Position numbers and translations under genes: made by a program
Origin: Oscillospiraceae bacterium
GTDB lineage: Bacteria > Bacillota > Clostridia > Oscillospirales > Oscillospiraceae
DNA: 44,277 nt
NCBI GenBank assembly: GCA_018385135.1
Contig: JAHAWY010000026.1
Span: 1-44,277 of the forward strand
Direction: 5' to 3'
In this document: one piece after another, positions 15,411 to 24,072 of the stretch
Layout: each line of letters starts with the position of its first letter
Position numbering within the stretch: position 1 is the first letter of the stretch
Notes under the pieces: generated by a model
Told to the model about the DNA's origin: nothing
Databases searched by the model: none
Seen by the model: the letters and a program-made list of their open reading frames with translations, nothing else

Positions 15411-16118
15411 ATGCAGGAATTTCTAAAGGTAGTGGCGCAGCTTTTCACCCCCGGCGGGGAGCTGCTGAAAATAATAGGCGTAACATTGTATATGGCGTTT
15501 CTTTCAACCACGATTTCCGCTTGCTTGGGACTTCCATTGGGAGTTCTCATCGGCAGCCGGCGCTTTCGCGGAAAGGGAGTGCTTATGCGTGTGTTAAATA
15601 CGCTTATGGGTCTGCCGCCGGTTGTGGCGGGACTTTTGGTGTTTTTTCTTCTGTCGCGCTCAGGTCCTTTGGGCAGTCTAAAGCTGCTTTACACCGTATC
15701 CGCAATGGTGATAGCGCAGGTGCTTCTGATAACGCCCATAGTTGCGGGACTCTCCGCTTCAATCGTATCGGGCATTAGCCCACGACTTCGTGAAACGGCG
15801 CGGGGCATGGGCTTGAGCCGCCATGCGGAGTTTTTTTGCCTGCTTTATGAATGCAGGGGACAGTTTTTGTCTGTTGTGCTCACGGCTTTTGGTCGTTCGA
15901 TTGCCGAGGTCGGCGCTGTTTCCATAGTCGGCGGCAACGTGCAGTATAAAACCCGCGTTATGACCACGGCGATCATGCTGGAAACAAATAAGGGCAATTT
16001 CGAGTTCGCGGTGTCTTTGGGAGTGGTGCTTTTGCTCATCTCCTTTATCATCAACTCCGCTGCGCTCTCACTTCAAGAGCATGAACGTAAGCTTCACGGG
16101 GAAAGGAGGAGCGCATGA
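15411..16118 (+). CDS. tupB: Tungstate ABC transporter permease
   Basis: The 235-residue polytopic membrane protein has about five to six spans. The binding-protein-dependent transport motif appears as ETARGMGLSRHAEFFCLLYEC (EAA loop, split here as it contacts the ATPase). GRSIAEVGAVSIVGGN is typical of the TupB/WtpB branch. The start at 15411 has only a weak ribosome site; an upstream GGAGG lies at 15379-15383. Its stop overlaps tupC as ATGA, so the permease and ATPase are translationally coupled. With TupA and TupC it forms the tungstate importer. Confidence 0.9.
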   Translation: MQEFLKVVAQLFTPGGELLKIIGVTLYMAFLSTTISACLGLPLGVLIGSRRFRGKGVLMRVLNTLMGLPPVVAGLLVFFLLSRSGPLGSLKLLYTVSAMVIAQVLLITPIVAGLSASIVSGISPRLRETARGMGLSRHAEFFCLLYECRGQFLSVVLTAFGRSIAEVGAVSIVGGNVQYKTRVMTTAIMLETNKGNFEFAVSLGVVLLLISFIINSAALSLQEHERKLHGERRSA

Positions 16119-16792
16119 GCAATATGCTTGAGATACGCGGGCTGAAAAAAAGCTTTGGCGGCATCGATGTGCTCGATATACCGGAGCTAAGCATTGAAAA
16201 GGGCGGGCGCTGCGCCCTTATCGGCGCAAACGGCAGCGGTAAAACAACGCTATTGAGAATTCTGGCAGGCGTGCTCGCGCCTGACGAGGGCAAAGTTCGT
16301 ATTATGACCGACAAAGTTTCATATATGCCGCAAAAGCCCTATTTTTTTGATTTTTCGGTGGAGAAGAATATCGCTCTCGCAGTGAGAGACAGGAAAAATG
16401 CAAAAGCGCGTGCGAATGCCGCGCTTTCGGCGCTGGGACTAGAGTCTATTGCCGCGCGGAGGGGAAGCTCGCTTTCCGGCGGAGAAGCGCAGCGCATGGC
16501 TTTTGCCCGTGTGCTGGCGGAAAGAAACGAGCTAATCCTGCTTGACGAGCCCACCGCCGCTGCTGACCTTATCGGCTGCGAGCGCATGGAAAAAGCGCTT
16601 GACAGCTTAGTTGCCGAAAGCGGAGCAACGCTTGTTTTTGCGACCCATACACCGGCGCAGGCGCTGAAGCTGGCGCGTGAGGTCATTGTGCTTGACAAGG
16701 GCAGGGTGGCTGAGCGCGGAGAGGTACGGCAACTGCTTTACTCCCCGCGAAGCGAGTGCGCGAAAAGCTTTCTTTCTCATTGGAGGCTGTGA
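16115..16792 (+). CDS. tupC: Tungstate ABC transporter ATP-binding protein
   Basis: The 225-residue ABC ATPase has Walker A GANGSGKT at 37-44, the Q loop in YMPQKPYFF, the signature LSGGE, Walker B ELILLDEPTAA, and the switch His in FATHTPAQA. It energises uptake through TupB. AAAGGAGG lies before its ATG at the end of tupB. The stop TGA overlaps the moeA start as TGATG, tying transport directly to cofactor synthesis. Length and context match TupC; assignment to tungstate rather than molybdate rests on TupA. Confidence 0.9.
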   Translation: MSNMLEIRGLKKSFGGIDVLDIPELSIEKGGRCALIGANGSGKTTLLRILAGVLAPDEGKVRIMTDKVSYMPQKPYFFDFSVEKNIALAVRDRKNAKARANAALSALGLESIAARRGSSLSGGEAQRMAFARVLAERNELILLDEPTAAADLIGCERMEKALDSLVAESGATLVFATHTPAQALKLAREVIVLDKGRVAERGEVRQLLYSPRSECAKSFLSHWRL

Positions 16793-17994
16793 TGCTGAAT
16801 GTAATTAGTCTTGAGCAGGCTCAAGCAATGCTCAAGGAGAAATTTCAAATTAAAACCGATACTGAGCTGCTTGAGCTTTCCGATTGTGCCGGGCGAACGC
16901 TTGCCGAAGATATAGAAAGCGCTGAATTTGTTCCGGATTTCAGCCGCTCAACGGTGGATGGATATGCCGTTCGCGCTGCTGATACTTTTGGCTGCTCTGA
17001 GGCTATACCCGCTATGCTGAAGCTAAAGGGCGAGGTGCTCATGGGTCAGAGCGCGGCATTTAGCCTGGGCGCGGGCGAATGTGCCGCTGTTCCAACAGGC
17101 GGCGCGCTGCCTGCCGGAGCAGATGCTATGGTCATGCTCGAATACGCCGAGGATTTCGGCGGCGGAACGATTGCCGTGCAAAAGCCCTCCGCTCCGGGCG
17201 CTCATATCATCTTTCGCGGAGACGATGTTAAGGCAGGGCAAAAGGTGCTAAAGCGCGGCTGCCAAATCCAGCCTAAGGACATCGGTGCGCTGGCGGCAAT
17301 GGGCGTGTGCCGCGTGCCCGTTTTCAAAAAGCCCAAGGTCGCAGTTTTATCCACCGGAAACGAAATCGTTTCCGCTGAAACAAAGTGCCTTTCGGTGGGG
17401 CAGATGCGCGATGTAAACGGTCCTATGTTAGCATCCGCGGTTGCTTCCGCCGGAGGAGAGCCGCTTTATTTTGGCATTGTTAAAGACGAACCGGAGCTGC
17501 TCAAAAAAGCTCTCATAGAGGCTTCAAGCGCGGCTGACATGGTGCTCATTTCGGGCGGCAGCTCAGTGGGAGCAAGGGATGCGGCGGCGCTCGTGCTTGG
17601 AGAGCTTGGAAAGCTGCTGTTCCACGGACTTGCCTTAAAGCCGGGCAAGCCAACTCTGGCTGCGGAGCTTGGCGGAAAGCCCGTGCTCGGTCTTCCGGGG
17701 CATCCCGTGGCAGCGTATTTCATTTTTTCGCTGCTTGTGCGTCCGCTTCTGTTCTCAATGCTATGCGCTGAGAGTCAGCCGAGAACGCTTGCCGCCGTGT
17801 GCCAAACGGCAATACCCTCAAATCACGGGCGTGAGGAGTGCGTTGCCGTGCGCTGTGAGAATGGCGTTGCCGTTCCCGTCATCGGCAAATCGGGGCTTAT
17901 AACAACGCTTGCAGGAGCAGATGGCTATATCCGCATCCCGCGCGATGCCGAGGGGATAGCACGAGGCGAGAGCGTAACTGTCTATTTGTTCTAG
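16792..17994 (+). CDS. moeA: Molybdopterin molybdenumtransferase MoeA
   Basis: MoeA inserts molybdate or tungstate into adenylylated molybdopterin. The 400-residue protein has the MoeA N-terminal domains (FSRSTVDGYAVRAADT), the MoaB/Mog-like domain with LSTGNEIV and LISGGSSVGARD, and the active-site segments FHGLALKPGKPT and GLPGHPVAA. The C-terminal domain IV ends in VTVYLF. The start at 16792 is set by the TGATG overlap with tupC, with GGAGG upstream. It is followed eight bases later by a second MoeA-type gene, suggesting one copy for each metal or step. Confidence 0.95.
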   Translation: MLNVISLEQAQAMLKEKFQIKTDTELLELSDCAGRTLAEDIESAEFVPDFSRSTVDGYAVRAADTFGCSEAIPAMLKLKGEVLMGQSAAFSLGAGECAAVPTGGALPAGADAMVMLEYAEDFGGGTIAVQKPSAPGAHIIFRGDDVKAGQKVLKRGCQIQPKDIGALAAMGVCRVPVFKKPKVAVLSTGNEIVSAETKCLSVGQMRDVNGPMLASAVASAGGEPLYFGIVKDEPELLKKALIEASSAADMVLISGGSSVGARDAAALVLGELGKLLFHGLALKPGKPTLAAELGGKPVLGLPGHPVAAYFIFSLLVRPLLFSMLCAESQPRTLAAVCQTAIPSNHGREECVAVRCENGVAVPVIGKSGLITTLAGADGYIRIPRDAEGIARGESVTVYLF

Positions 17995-18002
17995 GGGTGC
18001 CT

Positions 18003-19901
18003 ATGAAGTACGAATACCTTACAAATATACCGCTTGATAAAGCTAAGGCGGACTATATTGCCTTTCTCGAAGCGGCGGGTATGAGCGGGAGAACTGAGCG
18101 CATCTGCGTTTCTCAGTCGCTCGGTCGAATAACAGCCTGCGCCGTGTATGCTGCGGTCTGCGCGCCGCACTACAACGCTTCTGCAATGGACGGCATTGCT
18201 CTTGAAGCAAAAAAGACTTTCGGAGCAACGGAAACCACGCCTGTAAGGCTTCAAGAGGGCGACTTTGTACGCGTTGACACGGGCGACCCTCTGCCGGAAG
18301 GCTGCGACGCTGTCGTGATGATTGAGGAGGTCGTTGAAACCGAGGGCGGCATTATGCTATACAGCGCCGCAGCTCCCTGGCAGCATATCCGCCAGATAGG
18401 TGAGGATATTTGTGCCGGCGACATGATTTTGCCGTCATACACTGAAATAAGCCCCGCCGCGATGGGCGCTATGCTCGCGGGAGGAGTGCTTGAGCTAACG
18501 GTTATGGCGCAGCCTGTTGTAGGCATTCTGCCTACGGGTGACGAGATAGTGCCGCCGACAGACTCGCCGAAGCCGGGCGAGGTGATGGAGTTTAACTCCA
18601 CTATTTTTAGCGGAATGCTCACTCTTTGGGGGGCAAAGCCGCGCGTATTTCCGATTTTGCGCGATGAAAGGGAAACGCTGGAGAGCGGCATTTTGGAAGC
18701 AATTTCGGAATGCGACGCTCTGCTCATAGGCGCGGGGACGAGCGCGGGACGCGACGATTATACGCCCGCCCTGCTCAAAAAGCTTGGCGAGGTGCTGTAT
18801 CACGGCATTGCGATCAAGCCGGGAAAGCCTGCCGTACTCGCGCGCATCGGTTCAAAGCCCGTGCTTGGCGTGCCTGGTTATCCTGTTTCCGGAATTATCG
18901 TTTTGGAGGAGCTTTTTAAGCCCGTAGTGTTCAAACTACTGAACAAGTCGCTGCCGGAAGTGCCTATGCTTCAGGCAAAAATAAGCAAAAGGCTCAACTC
19001 CTCTCTCAAATATCGAGAGTTTACCCGCGCGCGGCTTTGCAAAAACGAAAACGGCTATACAGCCGTTGCCTTAAATCGCGGCGCCGGTGTGGTCACAAGC
19101 TTTGTCAAGGCGGACGCATTAATAGACCTCCCACAAAACTCCGAGGGCTGCGAGGCGGGGGAGAGTGTCAACGTGCGTCTGCTGCGCCCTCTTGCCGGCA
19201 TTGAAAGCACACTATCCATCGTCGGCAGCCACGACCCGCTGTTAGACGAGGCGGCGGATATTCTGCGCCGCGAAAACCCGGCTTATAGTATTGCCTCGTC
19301 TCATGTGGGCAGCATGGGCGGCATTATGGCGGTAAAGCGCGGCGAAGCGAAACTCGCGGGAGTTCACCTGCTTGACCCGGAAACGGGAAAGTACAATATG
19401 AGCTATGTCCGCCGCTATTTTCCTGAGGGGGACGCCGTGCTCATTCGCTGCGTCGGGCGTGTTCAGGGCATTATGACGCATCCGGGAAATCCTTGCAATA
19501 TCAAAACATTTAGTGATGTCGCTGCCGTGCGCTATGTTAACCGTCAGAGCGGCAGCGGAACGCGCATTCTCTGCGATTACCTTATGAATAAGCTGGATAT
19601 GGACACGGCAAAGCTTTGCGGCTACACGCGCGAGGAATTTACCCACACGGCTGTTGCCGCTCAAATAGCTTCGGGAACTGCGGATGCCGGGCTTGGCATT
19701 TATTCCGCCGCAAAGCTCTACGGACTTGATTTTATCCCTGTCTGCAACGAGGAATATGACCTGCTTATTAAGCGCGGCAGCCTTGACGACGCGCTTGTGC
19801 AGCGCTTTCTTGAAGTGCTGCGCGGCGAGGAATTCAAGCGCCGCATAGATGCTCTCGGCGGCTATGTTTTGGAAGCGCCGGGCGAGCTTAGGCAAATGTG
19901 A
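18003..19901 (+). CDS. MoeA fused to a C-terminal periplasmic-binding-protein-like domain
   Basis: Residues 1 to about 400 are a full MoeA domain set: ASAMDGIAL, VDTGDPLPEGCDAVVMIE, LPTGDEIVPP, LIGAGTSAGRDDYT, YHGIAIKPGKPAV and GVPGYPVSG. From about 405 to 632 it carries a PBP-like domain (SHVGSMGGIMAVKRGE, then HLLDPETGKYN, VNRQSGSGTR and GTADAGLGI). This resembles TupA/ModA-type oxyanion-binding folds but has no signal peptide, so it is cytoplasmic. The fusion is a known Mo/W-cofactor architecture. The ATG at 18003 is favoured; a GTG two codons upstream is possible. It may sense or hold the metal oxyanion for insertion. Confidence 0.92.
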   Translation: MKYEYLTNIPLDKAKADYIAFLEAAGMSGRTERICVSQSLGRITACAVYAAVCAPHYNASAMDGIALEAKKTFGATETTPVRLQEGDFVRVDTGDPLPEGCDAVVMIEEVVETEGGIMLYSAAAPWQHIRQIGEDICAGDMILPSYTEISPAAMGAMLAGGVLELTVMAQPVVGILPTGDEIVPPTDSPKPGEVMEFNSTIFSGMLTLWGAKPRVFPILRDERETLESGILEAISECDALLIGAGTSAGRDDYTPALLKKLGEVLYHGIAIKPGKPAVLARIGSKPVLGVPGYPVSGIIVLEELFKPVVFKLLNKSLPEVPMLQAKISKRLNSSLKYREFTRARLCKNENGYTAVALNRGAGVVTSFVKADALIDLPQNSEGCEAGESVNVRLLRPLAGIESTLSIVGSHDPLLDEAADILRRENPAYSIASSHVGSMGGIMAVKRGEAKLAGVHLLDPETGKYNMSYVRRYFPEGDAVLIRCVGRVQGIMTHPGNPCNIKTFSDVAAVRYVNRQSGSGTRILCDYLMNKLDMDTAKLCGYTREEFTHTAVAAQIASGTADAGLGIYSAAKLYGLDFIPVCNEEYDLLIKRGSLDDALVQRFLEVLRGEEFKRRIDALGGYVLEAPGELRQM

Positions 19902-19916
19902 CAAAGGCGGGAGACT

Positions 19917-21041
19917 ATGAAAAAGAGTGGACATTACGGCGAAAACGAGTTGAGAGAGCGGCTTTCAAATATTAGTGGACTTAACGAAACGGCGATGCAG
20001 GCGGCAAGAGCGCGTCAGGCGCGCCTTGCCAAGCCTCCGCGCAGTCTCGGCAGGCTTGAGGATATTTCCATACAGCTTGCGGGCATTAGCGGCAGCGTGA
20101 TAAACGAGATACGAAAAAAGCGACTTATCGTGCTTTGTGCGGATAACGGCGTTGTTCGAGAGGGGGTCGCCAGCGCGCCGCAGTCGGTAACAAAGGCGCA
20201 GACAATAAACCTCACGCGCGGCGTTACGGGAGCCGGCGCTCTCTGTGCGCATTTCGGCGCGGAGCTTCAGGTCGTGGATGTCGGTGTTGCCGAGGATATC
20301 GACTGCCGCGAGGTAATAAACCGCAAGCTTGCCTACGGCACGGGAAACATAGCTGTTGAACCGGCGATGAGCCGTGAAACGGCGCTGCTGGCGATAAAGG
20401 TGGGAATGGAGCTGTCCGAGTGCGCCAAGCGTGAGAGCGTGGATATTATCGGCGTAGGCGAAATGGGCATCGGCAACACGACCACCTCTGCGGCGGTGCT
20501 GCGCGCGCTTACGGGTCTGCCTGCGGAAAAGCTTGTTGGGCGCGGAGGCGGCATTGACGACAAGGGCTTTATGCGAAAAATAGGAATTGTTTCAAGCTGT
20601 GTGCAGCGGCTTGAGGTTGACTGTGCCGACGTGATCGATGTGATTTCCAAGGTCGGCGGGCTGGACATAGCCGCGATGTGCGGCGTTTTTCTGGGCGCGG
20701 CGCTCTGCCGTCTGCCTGTGGTGATCGACGGGCTTATTTCCGCTGCCGCGGCGCTCTGCGCATATCGCCTTTGCCCTGAAGCAAGAGATTTTATGATACC
20801 CTCGCACCAAAGCTGCGAGCAGGGCTATGCCGCGGCTATGAGGGAACTGCGCCTTTCACCCATGCTCTCTTTGGATATGCGTCTCGGCGAGGGCAGCGGC
20901 TGCCCGATTGCCTTTGAGCTGGTGTCGGCTGCCTGCGCTGTGATGAGCGGCATGGCAAGCTTTGAGGGCGCGGGCATAGATGACGGCTATCTTGACGAAA
21001 TCCGACGAAACGATAGCTATACGGACGGTGGCGCGAAATGA
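19917..21041 (+). CDS. cobT: Nicotinate-nucleotide-dimethylbenzimidazole phosphoribosyltransferase
   Basis: CobT activates the corrinoid lower-ligand base by transferring phosphoribose from nicotinate mononucleotide. The 374-residue protein has the family start QARLAKPPRSLGRLEDIS, the segment VLCADNGVVREGVA, GVGEMGIGNTTTSAA and the catalytic-region AFELVSAACAVMSGMASFE. KLVGRGGGIDD is also typical. It begins 15 bases after the MoeA fusion and overlaps the next gene as ATGA. Its presence in a tungstate/molybdopterin operon is unusual and suggests coordinated supply of metal cofactors. cobS and cobC are not in the window. Confidence 0.94.
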   Translation: MKKSGHYGENELRERLSNISGLNETAMQAARARQARLAKPPRSLGRLEDISIQLAGISGSVINEIRKKRLIVLCADNGVVREGVASAPQSVTKAQTINLTRGVTGAGALCAHFGAELQVVDVGVAEDIDCREVINRKLAYGTGNIAVEPAMSRETALLAIKVGMELSECAKRESVDIIGVGEMGIGNTTTSAAVLRALTGLPAEKLVGRGGGIDDKGFMRKIGIVSSCVQRLEVDCADVIDVISKVGGLDIAAMCGVFLGAALCRLPVVIDGLISAAAALCAYRLCPEARDFMIPSHQSCEQGYAAAMRELRLSPMLSLDMRLGEGSGCPIAFELVSAACAVMSGMASFEGAGIDDGYLDEIRRNDSYTDGGAK

Positions 21042-21973
21042 CTATACTAATCTGCGGCGGCTCTAAAAGCGGCAAGTCCATGTATGCCCAGCGCTGCGCG
21101 CGGGAACTGGCAGGAAACGGCAAGCTCTATTATCTGGCGACGATGATACCGCGCGATGCTGAGGATATTGACCGAATTGCCAACCATGTTGCCGAGCGCC
21201 GCGGCTGGGGTTTTGAAACGGTTGAATGTCCGCGCGCTGTGACGCAATGCCTTGAGACTGCGGACAAAAGCGGCACTTTTCTGCTGGACAGCATAACGGC
21301 ACTGCTTTCAAACGAAATGTTTCGCAGCGACGGCACGGTAGACAGCGGTGCGGCTCGGCGTATAGCCGATGAGCTTCAGACGCTTTCGCTCTCGCTCGGC
21401 ACACTCGTGCTGGTATCTGACGATATCTCAAGCGACACGGGCGGCTATGATGAGCTGACAGAGGAGTTTCGGCAGGGACTGGCGTATATTTTAAGGCGCG
21501 CGGCGAGCTTTTCACAGAGCGTTGTTGAGGTGTGCCTCGGCAGGGCGCTAAAGCTCAAAACGAAAGAGGAAATCAAGCGGGAGGAAAAAGCCGGCATGGA
21601 GCTTATCATCGGCGGCGCCCATCAGGGGAAGCTGGAATATGCGCGAGAAAAATACGCGCTGGCAAACACGGATATTTGCTATTGCACAGAAGATGCCGAG
21701 CCGGACTTCTCTTGCCGCTGCTTGAACCACATTGAAAACTATGCGCTATACTGTTTAAGGAAGTGCAAAGACCCGTGGCGGCAGCTTGACCTTTGGCTTG
21801 AGAGGAACAGTGACGGTATTCTTATTGGAAACGACATTTTTTGCGGCATTGTGCCGATAGATAAGGAAATGCGCGAGTGGCGTGAGGCAGCAGGGCGGCT
21901 TCAAAGTGAGGCGGCGCAGCGGGCGGATAAGGTAACGCGGCTGTTTTGCGGGCTTGCGCAGTCGCTTAAATAA
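21038..21973 (+). CDS. cobU: Tandem CobU-like protein (adenosylcobinamide kinase/guanylyltransferase)
   Basis: CobU phosphorylates adenosylcobinamide and attaches GMP. Residues 1 to about 180 form one CobU domain, with P-loop GGSKSGKS (7-14), the guanylylation-type His (H50 in ANHVAERRGWGFETVE) and DSITALL. From M187 a second CobU-like domain starts with P-loop GGAHQGK (192-198). It ends with GIVPID then AAGRLQSEAAQRADKV, the usual CobU C-terminus. The second domain lacks a clear His motif and may only bind nucleotide. At 311 residues it is about 1.7 times the normal length. It overlaps cobT by four bases and is the last gene of the operon. Confidence 0.88.
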   Translation: MTILICGGSKSGKSMYAQRCARELAGNGKLYYLATMIPRDAEDIDRIANHVAERRGWGFETVECPRAVTQCLETADKSGTFLLDSITALLSNEMFRSDGTVDSGAARRIADELQTLSLSLGTLVLVSDDISSDTGGYDELTEEFRQGLAYILRRAASFSQSVVEVCLGRALKLKTKEEIKREEKAGMELIIGGAHQGKLEYAREKYALANTDICYCTEDAEPDFSCRCLNHIENYALYCLRKCKDPWRQLDLWLERNSDGILIGNDIFCGIVPIDKEMREWREAAGRLQSEAAQRADKVTRLFCGLAQSLK

Positions 21974-22119
21974 GCAAAGCACAGTGCTTGGAAAAAAATA
22001 ACCGGCATCGGCTTTTAATTTCATATAAGGCGTGTTATAATCCTATCAGGGTCAAAAAGCTTGGCTTTGCGGCAGAAATAAACGGCTTTCCGTGTTTAAT
22101 TTTTTCGGAGGTGGGGCTT

Positions 22120-22551
22120 ATGCTGTTTTTAAGACAATGCGATAAAAGTGATGTAAAAAGTGCTGCGCAGATGTTGTGCATAGTCTATTCAGAGCTGCCG
22201 CAAAACGAAAGCTGGCAGCTTGACCGCGCTGAGAAGCGCATCGAAATGTATATCTCCGGCGAAGGTCGCCGTGGCTACGCGCTGACTACGGAAAATGAGA
22301 CGATAGGCTATCTTTTCGGCAGGAAGGACTTTCTTGCCGATAAGGATGTTTTCTATGTAGACGAGCTGTTTGTCCACCCGCGGTATCAGCGCAAGGGCTG
22401 CGGCAGCTTGGCAATGGGTGAGCTGGAAAGAGAATTGAAAAAAGAGGGTGTTTCACGCATAGAGCTGCACCCCATCGCCGACGACATCAGCTTTTATAAG
22501 AAAAACGGCTTTTCCACGTCGTCGTATGTTTATCTTGAAAAGGAAATCTAA
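22120..22551 (+). CDS. GNAT-family N-acetyltransferase
   Basis: The 143-residue protein contains the acetyl-CoA-binding core of GNAT enzymes: FYVDELFVHPRYQRKGCGSLAMGELE carries the V-x-x-x-x-R/Q-x-x-G-x-G/A motif (given here in two overlapping parts, FYVDELFVHP and RYQRKGCGSLA). SFYKKNGF is the usual C-terminal strand. GGAGGTGG lies just before the ATG at 22120; the longer upstream frame is not supported. It is a single gene with a terminator at 22559-22594. Substrate unknown. Confidence 0.85.
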   Translation: MLFLRQCDKSDVKSAAQMLCIVYSELPQNESWQLDRAEKRIEMYISGEGRRGYALTTENETIGYLFGRKDFLADKDVFYVDELFVHPRYQRKGCGSLAMGELERELKKEGVSRIELHPIADDISFYKKNGFSTSSYVYLEKEI

Positions 22552-22558
22552 GCAAATG

Positions 22559-22594
22559 AAAAAAGCGCCGTTCCGAGAGGAACGGCGCTTTTTT
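22559..22594. terminator. Bidirectional terminator
   Basis: AAGCGCCGTTCC pairs with GGAACGGCGCTT around GAGA, with A run on the left and T run on the right. It ends the GNAT gene on plus and the coiled-coil gene on minus. Confidence 0.93.
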
Positions 22595-22605
22595 CACATT
22601 TGCGG

Positions 22606-23379
22606 TCAAACCGTCAGGTTGAGCTTTGCGGCTGTTTCCGTTGCTTGGGAAACGGCTGTCGCGTCTGTAAGCTTTGCGCTTTCGCGTGCCAGAACCTGAG
22701 TTATGATGGATTGGCGGCTGATGCTCTGAGCATGGAAGCTTGCGTCAACCAACTTCTGCGCGGCGTTTAGCTGAGCGCTGTAATATCCGCCGTTTGTCTG
22801 TGACAGGGTACTCCTTGCGGAGTTGAAAATGCTAAGGAAGCTTGTGGCATCAAGCTTTGAGGAGTCAAAATACGAGAGAAGACTGCCAACCTCGCCCTCC
22901 TCCAGCATGGATTGGAAATTGGCTTTTGTGGTAAGCGAGAGGTTGTTATATCTCGACGAGGAGGTATAATCCTGAGTTTCGCTCACGATTGCCATCTGAC
23001 GCTTCTGGATAGAGGAAAGCCGGGATGTCTTTTCGTCCTCCGTGAGCTTGCTGTTATTTTTAACAGACTTCAGCTCATCGGAAAGCTCCTGCATTTTGGT
23101 GCTGCGCAGTTTTTCAACGTCCAGCTTGGTTTTCGCGCTATCGAGCTGCTTGCGGTAGGCGCTGCGCTCGTCGTTGATTTTGGTTGCTTCCTTGTAAGCG
23201 CCGCTATCCTGCGCTTCGAGATAGCTCAGTTCCTTGGCTGTGAGCTTAGTACCCATCTGAAGCTTGCTGTTGATCTGCTTGAGGTTTGACGCTTTTTCGG
23301 TGTTGGCAGCAGTGGCGGCTTTTGATGCTGCTGAATAGCTATAGTAGCTGTATGCACTGCTGACGGGAGAAATGGACAT
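22606..23379 (-). CDS. Hypothetical Ser/Ala/Lys-rich coiled-coil protein
   Basis: The 257-residue product has a Ser/Tyr-rich N-terminus (SSAYSYYSYSAASKAATAAN) and no signal peptide. A highly charged helical middle from about 28 to 140 is likely coiled coil (KINDERSAYRKQLDSAK). A Ser/Thr/Ala-rich second half ends in LNLTV. Composition resembles secreted flagellar-type or hook-associated proteins, but no such motif or neighbouring flagellar gene is present. The start ATG is preceded by AAAGGAGGTGAGCAA. It is monocistronic with a terminator. I do not recognise a family. Confidence 0.7.
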   Translation of the reverse strand: MSISPVSSAYSYYSYSAASKAATAANTEKASNLKQINSKLQMGTKLTAKELSYLEAQDSGAYKEATKINDERSAYRKQLDSAKTKLDVEKLRSTKMQELSDELKSVKNNSKLTEDEKTSRLSSIQKRQMAIVSETQDYTSSSRYNNLSLTTKANFQSMLEEGEVGSLLSYFDSSKLDATSFLSIFNSARSTLSQTNGGYYSAQLNAAQKLVDASFHAQSISRQSIITQVLARESAKLTDATAVSQATETAAKLNLTV

Positions 23380-23510
23380 TTGCTCACCTCCTTTTGCGGC
23401 TTATGCAAGGCATTGCCTGCTCTATATTATTATTGCACGAGCAGGGTAAAAAGTAAAGTTAAAACTGGAAAAATGGGTGAAAAAGCAAGAAAACGCGGCT
23501 GCCTCCGAGC

Positions 23511-23990
23511 TTACTCGGCGTGCTCGTCATGCTCTCCGCAGCAGCAGCCGTCCTCTCCGCAGCATTCGTCAACAACGAATTCGAGCATTTCGCCGCAGTT
23601 GGGGCACTGAATCTTGCCGAGCGCAATAACGTCCTCGTCAACGGTGATGGTGTTGTCGCAGGCGGGGCAGGTCACTTCATAAAACATAGGGTCGTCGCAG
23701 CAGCAGTCATGAGAGCAGCAGCAGTCGTCGTCATATTCGCCGCAGCAGCAGTCGTCGTGCTCGTCGCAGTCGTCGTAAAACGCGTCCTCAAGAAGCTCAA
23801 GATCCTCGGAAACTGCATCAAGACCTTCGCTGAGATCCTCGGTATAGGCTTCAAGATCCTCAACATCGGAGGCAAGATCGCCGAGAATGTCGATGATGGC
23901 ACTAAAGAGCTTATCCTCTCTGCTGTCCTTGCCGATGCCAAGACCCTCTGCCAGACCTTTAAGGTATGCTACTTTTTCGCTTGTTGTCAT
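23511..23990 (-). CDS. CD1247-N-domain protein with Cys/Asp-rich and zinc-ribbon C-terminus
   Basis: The 159-residue product starts with MTTSEKVAYLKGLAEGLG, matching the N-terminal domain of Clostridium CD1247-like proteins, followed by an acidic helical stretch. The next part has runs of Cys and Asp/Glu (DCDEHDDCCC, DDDCCCSHDCCC). A zinc ribbon follows (CPAC...CPNC), then DECCGEDGCCCGEHDEHAE. There are about 19 cysteines in the last 90 residues. AGGAGG before 23990 sets the start; an earlier in-frame ATG has no ribosome site. It may bind or buffer metals, which is inference. Confidence 0.8.
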   Translation of the reverse strand: MTTSEKVAYLKGLAEGLGIGKDSREDKLFSAIIDILGDLASDVEDLEAYTEDLSEGLDAVSEDLELLEDAFYDDCDEHDDCCCGEYDDDCCCSHDCCCDDPMFYEVTCPACDNTITVDEDVIALGKIQCPNCGEMLEFVVDECCGEDGCCCGEHDEHAE

Positions 23991-24072
23991 AGTTATTTCC
24001 TCCTTTTGAGCGCGAAGCACCAGATACGCATAGTCGGTCTCCGGTGCTTCATGTTGTTTATACTGTTATATT

